Below, piece by piece: positions 53,207-60,666 of a stretch of DNA of 63,456 bases. Under the pieces are notes generated by a model. That model ran no database searches, was not told where the DNA came from, and was given only the letters and a program-made list of their open reading frames with translations. Positions within the stretch are counted from its first letter, which is position 1; every line of letters begins with the position of its first letter. The DNA is from DUAL01 sp964452095. GTDB taxonomy: Bacteria; Bacteroidota; Bacteroidia; Flavobacteriales; BACL11. Location: contig CAYVKX010000002.1 of NCBI GenBank assembly GCA_964452095.1, positions 1 through 63,456 of the forward strand, written 5' to 3'. The translations under genes were made by a program, and so were the position numbers.

Positions 53207-53788
53207 ATGAAAAGTAGAATAAATAAATCTATAGCAAGTTCGCTTGAAATTTTTAATAGCATTTTGCAAGATGATAAGTTGCAAAGCAATATTGAGAAAA
53301 TTGCTAAGGAAAGCATCAAAGCTTTTAAGAATGATAAAAAGATGCTTTTTTGTGGAAATGGCGGAAGTGCCTCTGATGCTCAGCATATTGCAGCCGAACT
53401 CAGTGGTAGGTTTTATACTGACCGACCTCCACTTTATGCAGAAGCTTTGCATGTTAATTCCTCCTTTATGACGGCTGTTGCCAATGATTATGGCTATGAA
53501 GAAACTTACGCAAGAATGGTAGAAGCATCTGGTAGAAAAGGGGATGTTTTAGTAGGAATTTCTACTTCTGGGAATTCTCCAAATGTAGTAAAAGCAATGC
53601 AAAAGGCAAAAGATATTGGGATGACAACTGTCGGTTTTACAGGAAATAGTGGAGGGGAAATGAAAGCAATTTGCGATATTATGATTAGGATTCCTTCTGA
53701 TGATACGCCAAGAATTCAAGAAGCACATATTTTAATTGGGCATATTATTTGTCAGCTTATTGAAGAAGAAATATTTCCTAATGCCTGA
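53207..53788 (+). CDS. gmhA: Phosphoheptose (sedoheptulose-7-phosphate) isomerase GmhA
   Basis: 193 aa, SIS domain. GmhA turns sedoheptulose 7-phosphate into D-glycero-D-manno-heptose 7-phosphate. Signatures: LFCGNGGSASDAQHIAAELSGRF split as CGNGGSASDAQHIA and ELSGRF, LVGISTSGNSPNV, and the C-terminal QEAHILIGHIICQLIE with the metal/catalytic Glu and His. Its stop overlaps the start of the GmhB-Gmd fusion gene. First committed step of nucleotide-heptose synthesis; the kinase and nucleotidyltransferase (hddA/hddC or hldE) are not in the window. Confidence 0.96.
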   Translation: MKSRINKSIASSLEIFNSILQDDKLQSNIEKIAKESIKAFKNDKKMLFCGNGGSASDAQHIAAELSGRFYTDRPPLYAEALHVNSSFMTAVANDYGYEETYARMVEASGRKGDVLVGISTSGNSPNVVKAMQKAKDIGMTTVGFTGNSGGEMKAICDIMIRIPSDDTPRIQEAHILIGHIICQLIEEEIFPNA

Positions 53789-55358
53789 TTTTGACACACT
53801 TTTCTTAGATAGAGATGGGGTGATAAACAAAAAATTAGAAGGTCGGTATGTCCGAAATTCAGAGGAATTTGAGTTTATGCCAAAAGCCAAACAAGCTATT
53901 GCGGAACTCTCAAAAATATTTAAAAGAATTATTGTTGTAACTAATCAACAAGGAATTGGAAAGGGGATTATGAGTGAAAATGATTTGAATACTCTACATC
54001 AATTTATGATTTTGGAAATAGAAAAATCAAAAGGGAAAATTGATAAAATTTATTTCTGCCCTCATTTAGAAAAAAAGAGATGTAATTGCAGAAAACCAAA
54101 AACGGGAATGATTGAAAAAGCTATTATTGATTTTCCTAAGATAAATACTCAAAATTCTTATTTAGTTGGCGACTCAGATTCTGATATCCAAGCTGGAAAA
54201 GATGCGAAATTAAACACCATAAAAGTAGATAATATCTTCACTTTACATGATTGGGTGCAGCAAATTACGGCCTATAAAAATATTTATGAGTATTTTTACC
54301 CCTCAAAACAAGTAAACATTTCAATGAGGAAGGCAATTATTACAGGTATAACCGGGCAAGATGGTGCGTATTTAGCTCAAATTTTATTAGCTAAAAATTA
54401 TAAAGTTTATGGTGCGTACAGAAGGACTAGTTCCCAAAACTTTTGGAGAATAGAGTATTTAGGAATAAAGGAAAATCCGAACTTAATGCTTATTGAACAC
54501 GATTTGATTGATGCGGCTAGCACCATCAGAATGGTTTCTGAAATCAGGCCTGATGAAATTTATAATTTAGCTGCTCAAAGTTTTGTGCATGTATCATTCG
54601 ATCAGCCATTGGCTACTTCTATGATAACTGGAATTGGTGTTACTCATCTTTTGGAAGCAATCAGAATTATAGATAAAAACATCAAATTTTACCAAGCATC
54701 TACTTCCGAACTTTATGGAAAGGTGCAAGAAGTTCCGCAAAAAGAAACAACTTCTTTTTATCCGAGAAGCCCTTATGGAATAGCAAAACTTTATGCACAT
54801 TGGATGACTCAAAATTACAGAGAATCCTATGGTATTTTTGCTTGTAGCGGCATCCTTTTTAATCATGAATCTCCACTAAGAGGATTGGAATTTGTAACTA
54901 GAAAAATTACAGATGGAGTAGCTAGAATAAATTCTGGAGAAGGAAATTGTATTAAATTAGGCAATTTAGATGCTAGTAGAGATTGGGGATATGCACCAGA
55001 ATTTGTGGAAGGAATGTACAGAATGATGCAACATGATACTGCCGATACTTTTGTTCTAGCAACAAATAAAGCAAGCACTGTAAGACAATTTACAGAAATG
55101 GCTTTTAGTGTTATTGGTACAGAAATAGAATGGGATGGAGTAGGTGTAAAAGAAAAAGGAATTGATAAAAAAACCGGAAAAGTAGTAGTAAAAGTGGATG
55201 AAAAATATTTTCGATTGGCAGAGGTAGATGCTCTCATTGGAAATCCTGCAAAAGCCGAAAAATTACTTGGATGGAAACCTAAAATAACAGTGGAGGAACT
55301 TTGCAAAAAAATGGTAGAATCAGATATTGAAGGATTAAAAAACAACTCAAAAAGATAA
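53781..55358 (+). CDS. Fusion of heptose-bisphosphate phosphatase (GmhB-like) and GDP-mannose 4,6-dehydratase-like enzyme
   Basis: 525 aa from ATG 53781 (overlapping the gmhA stop). Residues 1-181 are a HAD-IIIA phosphatase of GmhB type: LFLDRDGVINKK, VVTNQQGIGKG, zinc-loop-like CPHLEKKRCNCRKPKTGM and GDSDSDIQAGKDA. From residue 182 (a Met, ATG at 54324) follows a full GDP-mannose 4,6-dehydratase-like SDR: TGITGQDGAYLAQ, YRRTSSQNFWR, NLAAQSFV, STSELYG, catalytic YGIAK and the conserved end LLGWKPKITVEEL. No stop codon lies between them. Either a true two-domain protein or two genes whose stop was lost; internal initiation at 54324 remains possible. The phosphatase suggests a GDP-heptose substrate (as for DmhA/WcbK) rather than GDP-mannose. 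Confidence 0.88.
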   Translation: MPDFDTLFLDRDGVINKKLEGRYVRNSEEFEFMPKAKQAIAELSKIFKRIIVVTNQQGIGKGIMSENDLNTLHQFMILEIEKSKGKIDKIYFCPHLEKKRCNCRKPKTGMIEKAIIDFPKINTQNSYLVGDSDSDIQAGKDAKLNTIKVDNIFTLHDWVQQITAYKNIYEYFYPSKQVNISMRKAIITGITGQDGAYLAQILLAKNYKVYGAYRRTSSQNFWRIEYLGIKENPNLMLIEHDLIDAASTIRMVSEIRPDEIYNLAAQSFVHVSFDQPLATSMITGIGVTHLLEAIRIIDKNIKFYQASTSELYGKVQEVPQKETTSFYPRSPYGIAKLYAHWMTQNYRESYGIFACSGILFNHESPLRGLEFVTRKITDGVARINSGEGNCIKLGNLDASRDWGYAPEFVEGMYRMMQHDTADTFVLATNKASTVRQFTEMAFSVIGTEIEWDGVGVKEKGIDKKTGKVVVKVDEKYFRLAEVDALIGNPAKAEKLLGWKPKITVEELCKKMVESDIEGLKNNSKR

Positions 55359-55365
55359 GCGAAAA

Positions 55366-56430
55366 GTGAATCAAATTATCATAAATATATTTTTTGGTTT
55401 TTTCACATCCTTTCTTATTACTTATTTAATAATACCAAAAATAATTCAGTTTGCTGAAAAAAGGCGACTATACGATAATCCTGGAGTGCGCGCCTCACAT
55501 GAGAAAAGTATTCCCGTTTTTGGAGGGATTGGCATTTTTTCTGGAGTAAGTTTTGCCCTTCTTTTTTGGGGAATTGGCATGGAGGAAATAGGAAATATTC
55601 AGTTTTTGCTTTCAGCAATTATTGTAATATTTTTTGTTGGAATTATTGATGATCTATTATCACTTACCCCAAGTAAGAAAATGATGGGACAAATTATAGC
55701 AATTCTTATAGTTATTTTCTTAGCGGAAGTTAAAATTACGGATATGCATGGAGTATGGGGTGTATTTAATCTCCCTTCTTGGATAGGTTTGCTTTTTACA
55801 ATTTTTACAGTTATTGTAATTACAAATGCTTACAATTTGATTGACGGAATAGATGGTTTGGCAGCTGGAATAGGTATAATAGCAGCCATAACTTTTGGGC
55901 TTCTAGCTTTTTTCGCTTCTCATTTTGAAATGGCAATATTAGCATTTTCGCTAGCTGGAGCTTTGTTTGCATATATCAGATATAATTTTTATCCAGCTAA
56001 AATTTTTATGGGAGATACGGGTTCATTAGTGGTTGGTTTTATTCTTGCAATTTTGGCTATTGACCTCATCAAAACTGGTGTTATTGTTAATGAAATAACC
56101 TTTATAAATAAAGGACCTTTATTAGCAATTTCTATTTTGTCTATTCCACTTTTTGATTCTTTAAGGGTTTTTGTAGTGAGGGTTTTAAAAGGAAAATCTC
56201 CTCTTTATGCCGATAGAAATCATATTCATCATGCACTGCTTGATTTAGGGTTTTCACATAAGCAAACCGCTATAATAATTTATATTGCTAGTATTATTTT
56301 AATACTTATATCCTTACTTATACTAGATATTAATATCAATTACTCGATAAGTATTTTAGCAGTTATTGCTTATAGCACAATGTCCATTCCATTTATTATT
56401 CTTAAAAGAAGAAATAAAAATAATGAATAA
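55366..56430 (+). CDS. WecA/TagO-type undecaprenyl-phosphate sugar-phosphate transferase
   Basis: 354 aa, about 11 membrane helices, MraY/WecA family; GTG start at 55366. Motifs: VGIIDDLLSLTPSKKMMGQI (Mg-binding DD), NAYNLIDGIDGLAAG, FMGDTGSLVVGF and the HIHH-containing loop DRNHIHHALLDLGFS. It transfers a sugar 1-phosphate (GlcNAc or similar) to the lipid carrier, starting each glycan unit. Its end overlaps the next start by eight bases. Confidence 0.93.
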   Translation: MNQIIINIFFGFFTSFLITYLIIPKIIQFAEKRRLYDNPGVRASHEKSIPVFGGIGIFSGVSFALLFWGIGMEEIGNIQFLLSAIIVIFFVGIIDDLLSLTPSKKMMGQIIAILIVIFLAEVKITDMHGVWGVFNLPSWIGLLFTIFTVIVITNAYNLIDGIDGLAAGIGIIAAITFGLLAFFASHFEMAILAFSLAGALFAYIRYNFYPAKIFMGDTGSLVVGFILAILAIDLIKTGVIVNEITFINKGPLLAISILSIPLFDSLRVFVVRVLKGKSPLYADRNHIHHALLDLGFSHKQTAIIIYIASIILILISLLILDININYSISILAVIAYSTMSIPFIILKRRNKNNE

Positions 56431-58093
56431 ATTTTTTCTTCTCATTTTACTGCTGTTGGCTTTTTTATTTACCAATGCTCAGCATACTAATTTGCCTTTG
56501 GGTAAAGATGCACATTTGATTTTGGAGCAAGAAATTAATAATTCTATAGCACACACTTCCTTTCAGCCACTAATCAAATCAACTGTAAATGAAAAAGTAA
56601 ATGCCGATTCTTTGATAAATGAAATATTTCCAAATAAATGGACAAATTGGTACAAACGGAAATTATTTTCTGAACATTTAGTAATCCTAAAAGGAGATGA
56701 CTATAAAGTTACCGCTTCACCAATTATTGATTTTACCAAAGGGAAAGAAACAGTAAGAAACACAAATATTTTTACTAATACAAGAGGGTTTATTATTGAA
56801 GGAAATCTAGGAGAATCTGTTTCTTTTTACTCTTCTTTTTCTGAAAACCAAGCTATATTCCCAAACTATTTGGACTCTAATATTAGAAGAAATAGGGTAG
56901 TTCCCGGACAAGGATTTGCTCGAGAGTTTAAAGAAACAGGATTTGATTACGCAATGGCATCTGGCTATGTGGCGATAAAGCCAGCCAAGCATTTTGTAGT
57001 TCAGTTTGGGCATGGGAAACATTTTATAGGTGATGGTTACCGTTCTCTTTTACTTTCTGATAATGCTTTTAATTATCCTTTTTTAAGAATTCAAACTATT
57101 TTTTGGAGGGTACAATACACCAATTTGTATGCAGAATTTCAGGATATAAATTATTTTAAAAATAATGGAATAGATAATTACGACCAAATGGGCTATGCTA
57201 AAAAATATATGTCAGCACATTACTTGAGTACGAAAGTAAATTCTAATCTTACGATTAGCATTTTTGAATCTGTAATTTGGAGAGCAAATCATGCACCAGG
57301 AAACAGAGGTTTTGATGCAAATTATTTGAATCCTATTTCACTTTTTCGACCTTTAGAGTTCTCCATTAATTCCCCCGATAATGTGTTGGTTGGAATCAAT
57401 ACAAAATATCAATTGCCATATAAATCTTATCTGTACGGACAATTTGCATTGGATGAATTTAGTATCAATGATTTAAGACAAAGAAATGGATTTTGGGGAA
57501 ACAAATTTGCCTATCAGTTAGGAGCAAAAATGTATGATGTTTTTGGTTTGCAGAACTTAACTTTGCAAACCGAGTACAATTTAGTTCGCCCTTATACTTA
57601 CGCTCATCATAATCCTGTGCAGAATTATGCGCATTACAATCAGCCACTTGCACATCCTTTAGGAGCAAATTTTTCTGAAAAATTATTGATTATAAATTAT
57701 AGAAAACAAAGGTGGACGGCAAGAGCACAATTGATGATTGCAAAATATGGCGGGAAAATCATAGGTGACCAAACCTCTTACGGAAATGATGTGTATATGT
57801 CTACAGGAGATTTTGCGGAGGAATCAGGAGTGCAGCATGTAGGAATTGGAAGACCAGACAGAGATAATGATGGGGTGTTAGATGAATTCGGTATGGAAAT
57901 GTATCAGGGGAATCTAACGGATGTAAAGTATTTTCAACTGAATTTTGGCTATATTATTAATCCGGCAACAAATTTTAAAATTGACATTGGGATTAGAAAA
58001 CGAGATTTAACCAATGAGTTGGCTGAGGTAAACACCTTACTTTATACCATTAGTTTGAAAACAGATTTGTTTAATCATTATTACGATTTTTAG
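56423..58093 (+). CDS. Outer-membrane barrel protein, Wzi/RemB-like
   Basis: 556 aa from ATG 56423. Signal peptide at 1-18 (ending FTNAQ). A helical N-terminal part (to about 95) precedes a barrel with many aromatic strands; segments such as NTRGFIIEGNLGESVSFY, PGQGFAREF and QFGHGKHFIGDGYRSLLLSD recall the capsule-assembly Wzi family and flavobacterial RemB-type gliding proteins. It may bind or anchor the polysaccharide at the cell surface. Overlap with the wecA-like gene shows it belongs to the locus; tsaB begins directly after its stop. Confidence 0.75.
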   Translation: MNKFFLLILLLLAFLFTNAQHTNLPLGKDAHLILEQEINNSIAHTSFQPLIKSTVNEKVNADSLINEIFPNKWTNWYKRKLFSEHLVILKGDDYKVTASPIIDFTKGKETVRNTNIFTNTRGFIIEGNLGESVSFYSSFSENQAIFPNYLDSNIRRNRVVPGQGFAREFKETGFDYAMASGYVAIKPAKHFVVQFGHGKHFIGDGYRSLLLSDNAFNYPFLRIQTIFWRVQYTNLYAEFQDINYFKNNGIDNYDQMGYAKKYMSAHYLSTKVNSNLTISIFESVIWRANHAPGNRGFDANYLNPISLFRPLEFSINSPDNVLVGINTKYQLPYKSYLYGQFALDEFSINDLRQRNGFWGNKFAYQLGAKMYDVFGLQNLTLQTEYNLVRPYTYAHHNPVQNYAHYNQPLAHPLGANFSEKLLIINYRKQRWTARAQLMIAKYGGKIIGDQTSYGNDVYMSTGDFAEESGVQHVGIGRPDRDNDGVLDEFGMEMYQGNLTDVKYFQLNFGYIINPATNFKIDIGIRKRDLTNELAEVNTLLYTISLKTDLFNHYYDF

Positions 58094-58762
58094 ATGGCAC
58101 TTTTTTTGCTTATAGAAACAGCAACTAAAAGCTGTTCGGTTGCTTTGGCTTTAGAGAGTAAAATTATTGCTTGCAAAGAGGAAGTAAATCAGCAATATTC
58201 TCATGCTGAAAAACTCAATATTTTTATTGAAGAATTATTTAAAAATACAAAATATTCCATAAAAGATTTGGATGCGGTGGCAGTGAGCAAAGGTCCTGGA
58301 TCTTATACCGGCTTGCGAATTGGCGTTTCCACCGCAAAGGGTTTTTGTTACGCATTAGGTATTCCGCTTATTTCGGTTTCTACTCTAAAGGCAATGGCTT
58401 TTGGAATGGCTCAAAAAGTAGAATCTGATTTGTATTCTCCTATGATTGATGCAAGAAGAATGGAGGTGTATAATGCTTTTTATGATAATTCAAATAATGA
58501 GATAAGAGGCGTGCAAGCCGATATAATTGATGAAAAATCTTGCCAAAAAGAATTAGAGAAAAAAGTATTATTTTTTGGGGATGGAGCGGAAAAATGCAAG
58601 AAAATTATTACTTCTTCCAATGCGACTTATGTAGACAATATATATCCTACTTCAAAAGATATGCTTGCAACTACAGTTGCGAAATTTGCTAAAAAAGATT
58701 TTGAGGATATTGCTTATTTTGAACCGTATTATTTGAAAGATTTTGTTGCTGGGAAAAAGTAA
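58094..58762 (+). CDS. tsaB: tRNA threonylcarbamoyladenosine synthesis protein TsaB
   Basis: 222 aa, ASKHA fold. TsaB is the scaffold partner of TsaD in forming t6A37 of tRNA. Signatures: LIETATKSCSVAL, the VSKGPGSYTGLRIGVSTAKG loop, and PMIDARRMEVYNAFY. Starts on the base after the previous stop. Its stop codon abuts the stop of the convergent helicase gene with no spacer. Confidence 0.95.
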   Translation: MALFLLIETATKSCSVALALESKIIACKEEVNQQYSHAEKLNIFIEELFKNTKYSIKDLDAVAVSKGPGSYTGLRIGVSTAKGFCYALGIPLISVSTLKAMAFGMAQKVESDLYSPMIDARRMEVYNAFYDNSNNEIRGVQADIIDEKSCQKELEKKVLFFGDGAEKCKKIITSSNATYVDNIYPTSKDMLATTVAKFAKKDFEDIAYFEPYYLKDFVAGKK

Positions 58763-60589
58763 TTAGCGTCTTTTTCTTTTTGTACTAGCTTTAAATTTAT
58801 CTTTGAACGAGCCTTCTCCACCGCCACTTCTTCTGCCGCCATTTTTTCTTTTAGTAGAGCTACTTCTATCTTTTCGTTTTGCATCAAATCTTCTTTTACC
58901 ACTTCCTTTTGAAGATCTTTTAAAATCACCACTTGCTGATGGAGGCTTTGATAATTCCACAGAAACTCTATTTCCGTTCCATTGAGCATCAGAGAGTCCT
59001 GCCAATATATCTTGCTCATGATTGCTATCTACTTCAAAAAAGGAAAATTTACGCAAAATATCAATCTTTCCAATTTGGATATTTCTTTGGCGAGTGTATT
59101 CATTGATAAGCCCAATTAGGTTATGTGTTTCTAAATTTTGCAACTTCCCTAAATTGATAAAAAATCGGCTGTATCCTTTTTCTGCATGCCCTGTACCGCC
59201 ACCTTTTTTCTCTCTCCTATCATCTCTTTTTCTATCTTTTTTTCTACTTCTATCACTTTTACTGTTAGTGCTGATGTTTAAATCAGGAGCATTTTTATAA
59301 AAGGAAAGAAACCGATTAAATTCTGCTGAAACAAAATGTTTTAAAAGCTCTTCTTTATCTAAATGTGCTAATTTCTCTTCAATTACCGGAATGTACTTTT
59401 CTATTTGTTCATTCACATTTGTTTTTACCACTTTATCAATTAAAGTTAGCAATTGAATTGCACAAATTTCTTCTCCATTTGGGACTTGTTTTTGAGCAAT
59501 ATCTTTTTTTAGCATTTTGCTAATTGCTTGCAATTTTCTTCTCTCTCTGCTGTGTGCAATAATAATAGAAACACCACTTTTCCCTGCTCTTCCAGTACGC
59601 CCAGATCTATGCACATACACTTCCAAATCATCTGGAAGATTGTAATTTATAATATGCGTTAAATCATCAATATCAATTCCTCTTGCTGCTACATCAGTTG
59701 CTACCAACATTTGTAAATTTCTTTTTCTGAATCTACCCATTACATGGTCTCTTTGCGATTGAGACAAATCGCCATGAATAGCATCTGCATTGTAGCCATC
59801 TTGCATCAATTTATCGGCAACATCTTTTGTTTCTCTTCTTGTTCTACAAAAAACAATACCATAAATTTCAGGGTTTACATCACAAATTCTTCTAAGTGCT
59901 TTATATCTATCACGAGCATTCACCATATAAAAGTGATGTTCTACATTTTTTGCCCCTTCATTTCTGCCAGCCACTTCAATTGTTTGAGGGCTAAACATAT
60001 AATTTTTTGTAATTCTCATTACTTCCTTTGGCATTGTTGCAGAAAACAAAAGTGTTTGTTTTTCTTCAGGAGTTTCTGCCAAAATTGTATCTAAATCATC
60101 TTTAAATCCCATATTGAGCATTTCATCTGCTTCATCTAAAACTACATACTCAATATGTCCAAGTTTTAATTTTTTTCTTTTTATTAAATCAATCACTCTG
60201 CCAGGAGTTCCAACTACAATTTGACTACCAGAATTTAAAGCTCTGATTTGAGTTTGTATATTAGCTCCTCCATATACAGCAGTAATTTTTAACTTTTTTA
60301 AGTATTTAGCATAACTCTCTAAATCTTTGGTTATTTGCAAACAAAGCTCTCTTGTAGGGCACAAAATAATTGCTTGAGTTTCTTTTCTATCAGTTTCAAT
60401 TTTCTGAATAATAGGTAAGCCAAAAGCAGCTGTTTTTCCTGTTCCAGTTTGGGCAAGAGCAATAAGGTCGTTTTCCTGAGTTAGCACAAAGGGAATACTT
60501 TCTTGTTGTATGGGTGTTGGTTTCTCAAAACCCAAATCGGCAATGGCTTTTTGAATGTTTTCGTCTAGCCCTATATCTGTAAATGTCAT
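58763..60589 (-). CDS. DEAD-box ATP-dependent RNA helicase
   Basis: 608 aa from ATG 60589; a longer TTG reading would begin in the promoter element. Q motif (FEKPTPIQQESIP), Walker A AQTGTGKTAAFG, DEAD in VLDEADEMLNMGF, SAT in LLFSATMP, and motif VI HRSGRTGRAGKSG are intact. Residues of about 470-550 form a DbpA/CsdA-type RNA-binding domain (FFINLGKLQNLETHNLIGLI), followed by a basic Arg/Lys/Ser/Gly tail. Probably a DeaD-like helicase for ribosome assembly and mRNA turnover, often cold-induced. Confidence 0.95.
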   Translation of the reverse strand: MTFTDIGLDENIQKAIADLGFEKPTPIQQESIPFVLTQENDLIALAQTGTGKTAAFGLPIIQKIETDRKETQAIILCPTRELCLQITKDLESYAKYLKKLKITAVYGGANIQTQIRALNSGSQIVVGTPGRVIDLIKRKKLKLGHIEYVVLDEADEMLNMGFKDDLDTILAETPEEKQTLLFSATMPKEVMRITKNYMFSPQTIEVAGRNEGAKNVEHHFYMVNARDRYKALRRICDVNPEIYGIVFCRTRRETKDVADKLMQDGYNADAIHGDLSQSQRDHVMGRFRKRNLQMLVATDVAARGIDIDDLTHIINYNLPDDLEVYVHRSGRTGRAGKSGVSIIIAHSRERRKLQAISKMLKKDIAQKQVPNGEEICAIQLLTLIDKVVKTNVNEQIEKYIPVIEEKLAHLDKEELLKHFVSAEFNRFLSFYKNAPDLNISTNSKSDRSRKKDRKRDDRREKKGGGTGHAEKGYSRFFINLGKLQNLETHNLIGLINEYTRQRNIQIGKIDILRKFSFFEVDSNHEQDILAGLSDAQWNGNRVSVELSKPPSASGDFKRSSKGSGKRRFDAKRKDRSSSTKRKNGGRRSGGGEGSFKDKFKASTKRKRR

Positions 60590-60604
60590 CTGCAAAATTT
60601 TTTG

Positions 60605-60612
60605 CAAATCTA
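60605..60612 (-). promoter_or_regulatory. Promoter -7 element of the helicase gene
   Basis: TAGATTTG on the minus strand matches TAnnTTTG, 15 bases before the ATG at 60589. Confidence 0.6.
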
Positions 60613-60666
60613 CTCCTTTCTAATTGATATATAGGTTTTTAAGAAGAAATGATTTTTTGTGATAAT

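Noticed and set aside
54863..55345. Long minus-strand frame opposite the Gmd-like domain
   Set aside because: The plus strand encodes a complete conserved dehydratase; the antisense frame has no recognisable features.
58803..59300. Plus-strand frames across the helicase tail
   Set aside because: They mirror the Arg/Lys/Ser-rich tail and RNA-binding domain of the minus-strand helicase and have low-complexity Pro/Leu/Ser composition.
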